From positions 1 through 48,258 of the forward strand of contig JADGOV010000010.1 in assembly GCA_017882785.1 (NCBI GenBank): a stretch of 48,258 nucleotides of DNA, in the 5' to 3' direction. Shown piece by piece: positions 1-7,157 of this stretch. The position numbers were made by a program, and so were the translations under genes. The number at the start of each line of letters is the position of its first letter. Position 1 is the stretch's first letter. The notes below the pieces were generated by a model. It was not told the origin of the DNA and made no database searches. It saw only the letters and a list, made by a program, of their open reading frames with translations. The stretch comes from Frankiaceae bacterium. GTDB lineage: Bacteria > Actinomycetota > Actinomycetes > JADGOV01.

Positions 1-341
1 TTGGTGGCGCGTCCCTGCTTGGCCCGGGACCGCCCCACCACGCCCACCACGATGGCCACCAGGCCGAACACCGCTCCGACGAGCACGACACCCAGTAGGA
101 CGGCCACGATGCCGAGCACCAGCGCGGCGATGCCCAGCCCGTTCGCCCCCCGGCCGGCGACGGGTGTGCCGTACGCCGGCCCGTACGTCCCGTAGGCCGG
201 CGGTGGGGCCCCGTAAGGTGTCCCGCCGATGTCCGGGTACAGCGCCGTGGGTACGTCTGCAGGCGGGGCCGGCTGCCCGGAGCGCGTGCCCTGCGGCGTG
301 GCCCACGGGTCGACCGGCGGCTCAGGCGGTGTGCTCGTCAC
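1..341 (-). CDS. DUF4190-like small membrane protein (partial, 3' end outside window)
   Basis: This open frame is missing from the ORF track because it starts with GTG and runs off the left edge. It begins VTSTPPEPPVDPW, continues with a Pro/Gly/Tyr-rich cytoplasmic-looking stretch (about residues 1-60), and then a long hydrophobic segment, GLGIAALVLGIVAVLLGVV, followed by VFGLVAIVVGVVGRSRAK. That ordering matches actinobacterial DUF4190 proteins, small membrane proteins of unknown function. The GTG start at 341 is supported by a GGGAAG element about 9 bases upstream; the nearby ATG at 349 is out of frame and stops after three codons. It diverges from purN. Its function is unknown and its C-terminus is not seen. 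Confidence 0.7.
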   Translation of the reverse strand, partial: MTSTPPEPPVDPWATPQGTRSGQPAPPADVPTALYPDIGGTPYGAPPPAYGTYGPAYGTPVAGRGANGLGIAALVLGIVAVLLGVVLVGAVFGLVAIVVGVVGRSRAKQGRAT

Positions 342-390
342 CAGGCCATCTTCCCGGCCCGCCATCGTCGCCGGTAGCCGCGACACCAAC

Positions 391-396
391 TAGGGT
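391..396 (+). promoter_or_regulatory. Possible -10 element for purN
   Basis: TAGGGT lies about 34 bases upstream of the proposed purN start, in the gap between the divergent DUF4190-like gene and purN. No convincing -35 hexamer is visible at 16-18 bases, so this is only a weak candidate. Confidence 0.22.
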
Positions 397-429
397 GATC
401 GCGTCAACTGCCGATCGGAAGGAACGCCG

Positions 430-1074
430 CTGCACACCCGGCTCGTGGTGCTGGCCTCCGGCGCCGGAACCACCTTGCAGGCCCTGCTCGACGTGGACGG
501 CGGCTACCCGGCGACCGTGGTCGCGGTGGGCGCCGACCGGGTCGGCATACCTGCCCTGTACCGGGCACGGGCGGCCGGCGTGCCCACCTTCGTGGTGTCG
601 CCGGGAGAGTACCCGGACCGGACGGCCTGGGATGGCGCGCTGGCTGCGGCAGTGGCGGCGTACGAGCCGGGACTGGTGGTCTGCGCCGGCTTCATGCGGA
701 TTCTGGGCAGCACTTTCCTCGATCTGTTTCATCCACTTGTCCTCAACACCCATCCGGCCCTGCTGCCGGCCTTCCCCGGCGCACACGCGGTCCGCGACGC
801 ACTGGCCTACGGGGTCACCGTGACGGGCGCTACGGTGCATGTGGTGGACGAGGGCGTGGACACCGGCCCGGTCCTCGCCCAGGCTGTCGTCGCGGTGGAA
901 CCAGGCGATGACGAGGCCACACTGCACGCCCGGATCCAGGCAGTGGAGCGTCGCCTGCTCGTGGACACGGTGGCTTCCCTCGCCGGCGGTTTCCACCTGC
1001 ACGGACGAAAGGTGGTACGCAACGTGGTATCGGATGCGGTATCGGACGCGGGACAGAAGATGGTGCAGTCATGA
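430..1074 (+). CDS. purN: Phosphoribosylglycinamide formyltransferase (GART)
   Basis: It transfers a formyl group from 10-formyl-THF to glycinamide ribonucleotide, the third step of de novo purine synthesis, in the cytoplasm. The protein (214 aa, close to the 212 aa of E. coli PurN) has the N-terminal [11 protein letters not shown] phosphate-binding segment, the [12 protein letters not shown] motif and [10 protein letters not shown]. Counting from the proposed start gives the catalytic triad as N106, H108 and D144, identical to E. coli numbering. I chose a CTG start at 430 because GGAAGGAA sits about 5 bases upstream and the in-frame stop at 391-393 leaves no ATG, GTG or TTG before it; the track start, GTG 445, would cut into the first beta strand and has no ribosome site. 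It overlaps purH by four bases (ATGA), so the two are translationally coupled. Confidence 0.93.
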   Translation: MHTRLVVLASGAGTTLQALLDVDGGYPATVVAVGADRVGIPALYRARAAGVPTFVVSPGEYPDRTAWDGALAAAVAAYEPGLVVCAGFMRILGSTFLDLFHPLVLNTHPALLPAFPGAHAVRDALAYGVTVTGATVHVVDEGVDTGPVLAQAVVAVEPGDDEATLHARIQAVERRLLVDTVASLAGGFHLHGRKVVRNVVSDAVSDAGQKMVQS

Positions 1075-2615
1075 CGCAGCGGCGGCCGATTCGACGCGCC
1101 CTGGTCAGCGTGTCGGACAAGGGCGGGCTCACCGAGTTGGGCAGCGCGTTGGCCGCGGCCGGGGTTGAGATCGTCTCCACCGGGTCCACGGCGGACCGAC
1201 TGAGCGCCGCCGGCGTGCCCGTCGTCCCCGTCAGCGCGGTCACCGGCTTCCCGGAGTGTCTGGACGGGCGGGTCAAGACGCTGCACCCGGCCATCCACGC
1301 CGGGCTACTTGCCGATCTCCGAAACCCCGAGCACACCCGACAGCTGACCGAGTTGGGCATCGCGCCGTTCGACCTGCTGGTGAGTAATCTCTACCCGTTC
1401 CGCGAGACCGTCCGCTCCCCGCGGGTCACCGACGAGCAGTGTGTGGAGCAGATCGACATCGGCGGTCCGGCGATGGTTCGTGGCGCGGCGAAGAATGCCG
1501 CGAACGTCGCTGTCGTCGTCGATCCAGCCCGGTATCCCGATGTTGTCGACGCCGTCCGCCGCGGTGGCTTCACGACAGCCGAGCGCCGCGCCCTGGCCGC
1601 TGCGGCCTTCGCGCACACCGCCGCATACGACGTGGCGGTGGCCAACTGGTTCAATCGTCCGGACGACTTTCCGCCCTACCAGGCGTTCGCCGTCGAACGG
1701 GACGGCATGCTGCGGTACGGGGAGAACCCGCACCAGCCAGCCGCGCTCTACCTGGACCGGGACGCGCCGTCCGGACTCGCGCAGGCCGAGCAGCTCGCCG
1801 GCAAGGAGATGTCCTACAACAACTTCGTGGACGCCGACGCGGCCCGTCGGGCGGCGAGTGACTTCGCCGCCCCCGCCGTGGCGATCATCAAGCATGCCAA
1901 CCCGTGCGGTATCGCGGTGGGGGAGGATATTGCGCAGGCGCATCGCCGGGCGAATGCCTGCGACCCGCTCAGCGCCTTCGGCGGGGTGATTGCCACCAAC
2001 CGTTCGGTATCTATCGCGATGGCCGAGCAGGTGGCCGAGATCTTCACCGAGGTGATCGTGGCGCCGGAGTACGACCCAGGCGCGGTGGCCGCCCTGGCGA
2101 GGAAGGCATCGCTGCGCATCCTGCGCTGCCCGCCGCCATCGGCCGCCCCCCGTACCGAACTCCGACAGATCAGCGGCGGACTGCTGATGCAGGCCGTCGA
2201 CCGCCTCGATGCCCCGGGGGACGACCTGAGCGCCTGGCGGCTGGTCGCCGGTGCCGCCGCGGACGAGGCGACGCTGGGTGATCTCGCCTTCGCCTGGCGG
2301 GCGGTGCGGGCGGTGAAGTCCAACGCCATCCTGCTCGCCGCCGAGGGGGCCACCGTTGGCGTCGGCATGGGCCAGGTCAACCGGGTGGACGCGGCCCGGT
2401 TGGCCGTCGCCCGGGCCGGTTCCCGGGCAGCCGGCGCGGTGGTCGCCAGTGACGCCTTCTTTCCCTTCGCCGATGGCCTGGAGGTGCTCACCGAGGCCGG
2501 CGTCCGGGCCGTCGTCGAACCGGGCGGCTCCGTACGCGACGAGGAGGTGATCGCCGCTGCCGAGAAGGCGGGCATCTCGCTGTACTTCACCGGCACCCGG
2601 CACTTCTTCCACTGA
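1071..2615 (+). CDS. purH: Bifunctional AICAR formyltransferase / IMP cyclohydrolase
   Basis: It performs the last two steps of IMP synthesis: formylation of AICAR and ring closure of FAICAR. The 514-aa length is normal. The N-terminal MGS-like IMP cyclohydrolase domain (about 1-200) shows [20 protein letters not shown] and [13 protein letters not shown]. The C-terminal transformylase domain carries [11 protein letters not shown], the catalytic [11 protein letters not shown] segment (Lys-His then Pro-Cys-Gly) and SNAILLA. The ATG overlaps the purN stop, giving a purN-purH operon typical of Actinobacteria. The protein ends with GTRHFFH, the conserved PurH C-terminus, so the gene is complete. 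Confidence 0.97.
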   Translation: MTQRRPIRRALVSVSDKGGLTELGSALAAAGVEIVSTGSTADRLSAAGVPVVPVSAVTGFPECLDGRVKTLHPAIHAGLLADLRNPEHTRQLTELGIAPFDLLVSNLYPFRETVRSPRVTDEQCVEQIDIGGPAMVRGAAKNAANVAVVVDPARYPDVVDAVRRGGFTTAERRALAAAAFAHTAAYDVAVANWFNRPDDFPPYQAFAVERDGMLRYGENPHQPAALYLDRDAPSGLAQAEQLAGKEMSYNNFVDADAARRAASDFAAPAVAIIKHANPCGIAVGEDIAQAHRRANACDPLSAFGGVIATNRSVSIAMAEQVAEIFTEVIVAPEYDPGAVAALARKASLRILRCPPPSAAPRTELRQISGGLLMQAVDRLDAPGDDLSAWRLVAGAAADEATLGDLAFAWRAVRAVKSNAILLAAEGATVGVGMGQVNRVDAARLAVARAGSRAAGAVVASDAFFPFADGLEVLTEAGVRAVVEPGGSVRDEEVIAAAEKAGISLYFTGTRHFFH

Positions 2616-2632
2616 GCCGCTGCCACGCGGCT
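2615..2632. terminator. Small hairpin between convergent purH and FHA gene
   Basis: AGCCGC-tgccac-GCGGCT is a perfect 6-bp stem with a 6-base loop overlapping the purH stop codon, in the 34-bp gap between convergent genes. There is no T-run, as is common in high-GC actinobacteria; it may be a bidirectional terminator. Confidence 0.3.
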
Positions 2633-2649
2633 GCCGCTGCCGGGGCCGC

Positions 2650-3282
2650 TCAACCCACCCGGAGGACCGCGGGGGATGGTCGCCCGTCGCTGTCCGCGGC
2701 ACCCGGGCGCACGATGCCCAGTGAGATGATCTCGTTGGCCAGCCGGGTTCGCCGGTTGATCCCCTCCGGGATGAGGAACTTCAGGTAGAGCCGGAGCAGG
2801 TGCTGCTTGACGGCGGCTTCGGTCACGACCAGTTCGGCGGCGATGTCGCGTGCCGTGGCCGGCGCCACGAAGGCGGCCTGCTGCTGCAGGGCCGGGCGAC
2901 ACAGCGCGGTCAGCACGTCGACCTCCCGCCGGGTGAGATCCGGCGCGACGACCCGGCGCATCTCCACCGTGTCCTCGTCGGTCGCCGACATCGGTAGGCC
3001 GCCGATCCGCGCGCGGGACGTCCCGAAGGCGACGACGTCGCCCTCGTCGAGGACCCGTCGGCCGACCGGGCGCCCGTTGACCCGGGTGCCGTTGGCCGAC
3101 AAGCCAAGATCGGCAACGTACACGTGGTCGCCTCGCCGAACCAGTTCGGCGTGCAACCGGGAGACGCTGGGGTCTCCTAACCGGATGGCGACGCCAGCAC
3201 CGCGGCCGACAGTCGTGATCTCCTCGGCCAACTCGAAGACCTGTCCGGTCTCCTCGATCCGCAGGTGTGGCGTCATCGACAC
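2650..3282 (-). CDS. FHA-domain protein with C-terminal helix-turn-helix
   Basis: The N-terminal half (about residues 5-95) is a forkhead-associated domain, a phosphothreonine-binding module: TTVGRGAGVAIRL, SVSRLHAELV and SANGTRVNGRPVG carry the conserved GR, SRxH and N-G-T-x-V-N-G residues. The second half (about 115-190) reads LTRREVDVLTALCRP, then TARDIAAELVVTEAAVKQHLLRLYLKF, a LuxR/winged-helix-like DNA-binding pattern. Such a protein could couple Ser/Thr kinase signalling to transcription, but no target is proven. It diverges from citrate synthase across a 237-bp gap, which makes the TCA block a plausible target (inference). The ORF start is GTG 3282; an ATG two codons downstream (3276) is equally possible. 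There is no transmembrane segment. Confidence 0.8.
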   Translation of the reverse strand: MSMTPHLRIEETGQVFELAEEITTVGRGAGVAIRLGDPSVSRLHAELVRRGDHVYVADLGLSANGTRVNGRPVGRRVLDEGDVVAFGTSRARIGGLPMSATDEDTVEMRRVVAPDLTRREVDVLTALCRPALQQQAAFVAPATARDIAAELVVTEAAVKQHLLRLYLKFLIPEGINRRTRLANEIISLGIVRPGAADSDGRPSPAVLRVG

Positions 3283-3467
3283 GTCCCAATGCCCCTTCCG
3301 AGGAAACCGCTGGCCAACCCCACTTTTCGGGCCACTACCCGCCCGCGGGGGGGCTCAACGCCTCTGCGCTGCGGGAATCCGTCCGGCCGGCGGGCGGCTG
3401 TCCTGTTGCGTCGTCGACCGGGCTCTCGGCGGGTCCGCCGTTAGACTCAGGCGTCACCTGGGCACTG

Positions 3468-3492
3468 CCTCGAGCACCGACCTCGAGCACCG
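3468..3492. repeat. 12-bp direct repeat upstream of citrate synthase
   Basis: CCTCGAGCACCG occurs twice (3468-3479 and 3481-3492) separated by one base, 28 bases before the citrate synthase ATG. The rest of the 237-bp gap (3283-3519) is G/C-rich with a possible -10 (TTAGACT near 3441) and a GAGGA ribosome site before the ATG. The repeat may be an operator or simple slippage. Confidence 0.5.
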
Positions 3493-3519
3493 CCTCCGGC
3501 CCACCCTGAGGACGACGCA

Positions 3520-4647
3520 ATGCCGGCAACATCACGTGGACTCGCCGACGTCGTGGCCGCCTCGACCGCGCTCAGTGACATCGACGGCAGGGCTGGGCGG
3601 TTGTTCTACCGCGGGTATGACGTCGACGACCTCGTCGGGAAGATCTCCTTCGAGGAATGCGTCTATCTGCTCCATCGCGGCGCCCTGCCCACGGCGGCGC
3701 AGCTGGACCGGCTGGGCGCTGACGTTGCCCAGGCCCGCGAGATACCGCCGATCGCCGATCGGCTGCTGCCGGAGTTGGCTGCCACGGCGCAGCCGATGGA
3801 GGCGCTGCGTACTGTGGTTTCCGCGCTGGGGCACGAGGATCCGGACAAGGACTCCAACGCGCCGGACGCCGACCTTCGCAAGGCCCTGCGGCTGGTGGCC
3901 GCGGTGCCGGTAGTGGTCGCGCGCTACGCCGGGGCCCGCCGCGGCCGGGACGAGGCACCGCCCGAGCCGGATCCCACGCTCGGTATCGCCGGGAACTTCC
4001 TGCTGCAAATCACGGGCCAGTCCCCATCGCCGGAGACCGCTGCGGCCTTCGACGAGTGCCTGGTGCTCAACGCGGATCACACGATCAACGCGTCCTCGTT
4101 CGCTGCTCGAGTGTGCGCGGCGACGCTGTCCGACATGCACTCGGCGGTCGTCGCGGCGATCGGTACGCTGAAAGGGCCACTGCACGGCGGGGCCAACGAG
4201 CAGGTGATGCGCCTGCTCGAGTCCGTGGACAAGCCCGAGGATGCCGATGCGGCCATCCGCGGCCGGTTGAGCAACGGCGAGCGCATCGCGGGTTTCGGGC
4301 ATCGGATCTATCGCGGTGTGGACCCGCGGGCGACCCACCTCCGGCGGCTGTCCGAGCGGTTGAGCGACGGCACTGGGGACCGATCGTTGTTCGAGCGGTC
4401 GAAGGCTGTGGAGTCCACCGTGCTCGAGGCCGAAGGGCTCTATCCGAACGTCGACTTCTTCGCCGTCACCGCCTACGCGGCGCTCGGCATCCCGACCGAC
4501 CTGTTCACCACGGTGCTCGCCGTCTCTCGGATGGCTGGCTGGACAGCGCACATCATGGAACAGCACGCCGACAACCGGCTCATCCGGCCTGACAGCGAGT
4601 ACGTCGGCGAGCACAACCGGACGTGGGTACCGCTGGCGGAGCGGTGA
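3520..4647 (+). CDS. Citrate synthase (short actinobacterial type)
   Basis: It condenses acetyl-CoA with oxaloacetate to citrate. All catalytic residues can be placed: H222 in GPLHGGANEQ (E. coli H264), H261 in GFGHRIYRG (H305) and D312 in YPNVDFFAV (D362); H187 lies in LNADHTINASSF. At 375 aa it is the short form, close in length to mycobacterial CitA, and lacks the N-terminal extension of the larger NADH-regulated enzymes. The start ATG follows a GAGGA ribosome site. 2-Methylcitrate synthase (PrpC) belongs to the same family and cannot be excluded from sequence alone; the neighbouring isocitrate and malate dehydrogenases favour a TCA role. Confidence 0.9.
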   Translation: MPATSRGLADVVAASTALSDIDGRAGRLFYRGYDVDDLVGKISFEECVYLLHRGALPTAAQLDRLGADVAQAREIPPIADRLLPELAATAQPMEALRTVVSALGHEDPDKDSNAPDADLRKALRLVAAVPVVVARYAGARRGRDEAPPEPDPTLGIAGNFLLQITGQSPSPETAAAFDECLVLNADHTINASSFAARVCAATLSDMHSAVVAAIGTLKGPLHGGANEQVMRLLESVDKPEDADAAIRGRLSNGERIAGFGHRIYRGVDPRATHLRRLSERLSDGTGDRSLFERSKAVESTVLEAEGLYPNVDFFAVTAYAALGIPTDLFTTVLAVSRMAGWTAHIMEQHADNRLIRPDSEYVGEHNRTWVPLAER

Positions 4648-4654
4648 GTCGGAG

Positions 4655-4972
4655 GTGACTGCACCGATGGCCGGCGAGCCGCCGCGGGCGACCAGTCGCG
4701 ACCGTGCGCCCCGGGTGCGCGAGTGGCCGATCGCCGCCTCGTTGCTCGTGGTGGCCGCCGGCCTGGGGGTCGCCTACGCCCACCATTTCCGGATCGGCAC
4801 CGTGCTCGCCGCGTTCGGCGTGCTGCTGGCCGCCGGGTGCCGGCTGCTGCTCCCGGCCCGGGACGCCGGCCTGCTCGTGGTCCGCGGCCGAGCCTTCGAC
4901 GTCGCGGTTCTCCTCAGCCTGGCCATCCCCATGATGGTCCTCGCCGTGGTGGTCCCGCCGCTGCGGCCGTGA
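4655..4972 (+). CDS. DUF3017 family membrane protein
   Basis: This 105-aa protein has an Arg-rich N-terminus (about 1-25) followed by three hydrophobic segments: WPIAASLLVVAAGLGVAYA, IGTVLAAFGVLLAAGC and FDVAVLLSLAIPMMVLAVVV. The pattern matches DUF3017, a small actinobacterial membrane family that often sits beside malate or isocitrate dehydrogenase genes. Its function is unknown. The GTG start at 4655 has GGAG just upstream and lies only 7 bases after the citrate synthase stop, so the two are probably co-transcribed. An internal ATG at residue 5 is a possible alternative start. Confidence 0.75.
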   Translation: MTAPMAGEPPRATSRDRAPRVREWPIAASLLVVAAGLGVAYAHHFRIGTVLAAFGVLLAAGCRLLLPARDAGLLVVRGRAFDVAVLLSLAIPMMVLAVVVPPLRP

Positions 4973-5068
4973 TCCGATGATGACCCGCCGAATCGTGCCC
5001 GTGCCGTTCCCGTTAGCCTGCGGGATGTTCCGCTTCTGACGACCTCGCGAGGGACTGAGACGGCCCAC

Positions 5069-6175
5069 ATGGCAACCTACCGAGTGACCCTGATCCCGGG
5101 CGATGGCACCGGACCCGAGCTCACCGAAGCGACCCGCCGCGTGCTGGAAGCGGCGCTGGGCACCGTCGGCGGCAGCTTCGACTGGGATGTGCAAGAGGCC
5201 GGTGTCGACATCATGGAGACAGCCGGCACGCCGCTGCCACCGGCGACGCTGGACTCCATCAAACGCAACAAGGTAGCCATCAAGGGCCCGATCACCACAC
5301 CGATCGGCACCGGCTTCCGGTCGGTCAACGTCGCACTGCGGGCCGAGCTCGAGCTCTACGCCTGCGTCCGGCCGTGCAAGACCTATCCGGGTGTGCGGAG
5401 CCGCTTCGACAACATCGACGTCATGATCATCCGAGAGAACACCGAGGACCTCTACGCCGGCATCGAGTACGAGCAGGGCACCGCGGACGCCGCCTCGGTC
5501 ATCGAGTTTCTCAACGGCAAGCAGAAGAAGCAGATCCGGCCGGACAGCGGCGTCTCGATCAAACCCATCAGCGTCTTCGGCTCCGAGCGGATCATCCGCT
5601 ACGCCTTCGACTACGCCAGGGCCAACGGTCGGAAGCGGGTGCACTGCATCCAGAAGTCCAACATCATGAAGTTCACCGACGGCCTGTTCCTCTCGGTGTT
5701 CCGTGATGTGGCGAAAGACTACCCGGACATCGACGCCTGGGAGAACCTCGTCGATGCGACCTGCATGGGGCTGATCCAGCGCCCGGAGGAGTGGGATGTG
5801 CTCGCGCTGCCCAACCTCTATGGCGACATCCTCTCCGACCTCACGGCCGGGATGGTCGGTGGCCTGGGGGTCGCCCCCGGCGCGAACATCGGCGCCGACG
5901 CGGCGGTGTTCGAGGCCACCCACGGCAGCGCGCCGAAGTACAAGGGCCTGAACAAGGTCAACCCGACCGCGATGATCCTCTCCGGCATGTTGATGCTCCG
6001 GCATCTCGGTGAGCTGGCCGCCGCGGACAACCTGGAGAGCGCGGTGGCCACCGTGTTGGGAGAAGGCCGGAACGTGACCTATGACATGAAGCCGAACCGC
6101 GACGACCCGACAGCGGTCGGCACCAGCGAGTACGCCGACGCCCTCATCTCCACGCTGCAGGAGGCCTCGTCATGA
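5069..6175 (+). CDS. icd: Isocitrate dehydrogenase, NAD-type of the IDH/IMDH family
   Basis: It oxidatively decarboxylates isocitrate to 2-oxoglutarate. The 368-aa protein begins VTLIPGDGTGPE and has the IDH substrate loop GTGFRSVNVALR with Ser and Asn where isopropylmalate dehydrogenases carry a leucine-containing loop. IRENTEDLYAGIE, KSNIMKFTDGLFL, LPNLYGDILSDL and FEATHGSAPKYKG follow. Its length and sequence resemble the homodimeric NAD-linked branch rather than the E. coli NADP enzyme or the 740-aa monomeric enzyme; cofactor choice is inferred, not proven. The 96-bp gap upstream contains a possible -10 (TTAGCCT) and GAGGGA. It overlaps mdh by four bases. Confidence 0.9.
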   Translation: MATYRVTLIPGDGTGPELTEATRRVLEAALGTVGGSFDWDVQEAGVDIMETAGTPLPPATLDSIKRNKVAIKGPITTPIGTGFRSVNVALRAELELYACVRPCKTYPGVRSRFDNIDVMIIRENTEDLYAGIEYEQGTADAASVIEFLNGKQKKQIRPDSGVSIKPISVFGSERIIRYAFDYARANGRKRVHCIQKSNIMKFTDGLFLSVFRDVAKDYPDIDAWENLVDATCMGLIQRPEEWDVLALPNLYGDILSDLTAGMVGGLGVAPGANIGADAAVFEATHGSAPKYKGLNKVNPTAMILSGMLMLRHLGELAAADNLESAVATVLGEGRNVTYDMKPNRDDPTAVGTSEYADALISTLQEASS

Positions 6176-7128
6176 CCCGCAACGGCAGGGTGACCGTCGT
6201 CGGAGCCGGCTTCTACGGGTCGACGACCGCCCAGCGACTGGCCCAGTACGACCTGTTCGACTCCGTCATGCTCACCGACATCGTTGAGGGCAAGCCGGAG
6301 GGCTTGGCGCTCGACCTCAACCAGTCCCGGCCGATCGAGGGCTTCGAGACGAAGGTGGTCGGTGTGACCACCGGCGCCGACGGCTCGGGATATGAGCAGA
6401 CCGCCGGGTCCAACGTCGTAGTGATCACTGCTGGTCTCCCGCGGAAACCCGGCATGAGTCGAATGGACCTCATCGCGACCAACGCGAAGATCGTCCGACA
6501 GGTTGCGGAGAACGTCGCCAAGCATTCGCCGGACGCTGTGGTGATCGTGGTGTCCAATCCGCTTGATGAGATGACGGCGCTCACGGCCAACGTCACCGGC
6601 TTTCCGAAGAGCCGGGTCATCGGCCAGGCCGGCATGCTCGACACGGCCCGGTTCTCCCACTTCGTCGCCGAGGCGGCCGGCGTACCGGTCGGCTCGGTGC
6701 GCACGCTCACCCTCGGCTCGCACGGCGACACCATGGTGCCGGTGCCGTCGCAGTGCGCGGTCGATGGAAAGCCGCTGGCCGACGTACTGTCCGCTGAAAC
6801 CATCGCGGAACTGGTCACCCGGACCCGCAACGGCGGTGCCGAGGTGGTCGCTCTGCTGAAGACCGGGTCGGCGTACTACGCGCCCTCGGCCGCGGCGGCC
6901 CGGATGGTCAAGGCGGTGGCGCAGGACGCCGGAGAGCGGATGCCGGTCTGCGCCTGGGTCGACGGCGAATACGGACTGTCCGGGGTTTACCTCGGCGTGG
7001 TCGCCGAGATCGGCCGTGAAGGTGTCCGCAGCGTCGTGGAGATCGACCTCAGCGACACCGAACTGGCCGGTCTCAGAGAGGCCGCGGAGGCCGTACGCAC
7101 CAAGCAGGCGGACGTGGCCCACCTGTAG
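6172..7128 (+). CDS. mdh: Malate dehydrogenase (LDH-like family)
   Basis: It interconverts malate and oxaloacetate with NAD. The N-terminus has the Rossmann motif VTVVGAGFYGSTTA, and D36 after the second strand (MLTDI) predicts NAD rather than NADP. Substrate and catalytic residues are R91 and R97 in GLPRKPGMSR, D157 and R160 in GMLDTARF, and H184 in GSHGDTMVP; the Arg at the loop favours malate over lactate. The 318-aa length is normal for the tetrameric LDH-like MDH of bacteria. Its ATG overlaps the icd stop, so icd-mdh is an operon giving two successive TCA reductants next to citrate synthase. Confidence 0.93.
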   Translation: MTRNGRVTVVGAGFYGSTTAQRLAQYDLFDSVMLTDIVEGKPEGLALDLNQSRPIEGFETKVVGVTTGADGSGYEQTAGSNVVVITAGLPRKPGMSRMDLIATNAKIVRQVAENVAKHSPDAVVIVVSNPLDEMTALTANVTGFPKSRVIGQAGMLDTARFSHFVAEAAGVPVGSVRTLTLGSHGDTMVPVPSQCAVDGKPLADVLSAETIAELVTRTRNGGAEVVALLKTGSAYYAPSAAAARMVKAVAQDAGERMPVCAWVDGEYGLSGVYLGVVAEIGREGVRSVVEIDLSDTELAGLREAAEAVRTKQADVAHL

Positions 7129-7157
7129 CGCCGGCGACGTGTACGGCGGCTCGCTGT

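Noticed and set aside
1305-2702. Long antisense ORFs across purH (465 aa and 491 aa)
   Set aside because: They lie opposite a clear purH, have Arg/Gly/Pro-rich compositions without motifs, and arise from high-GC third-position bias.
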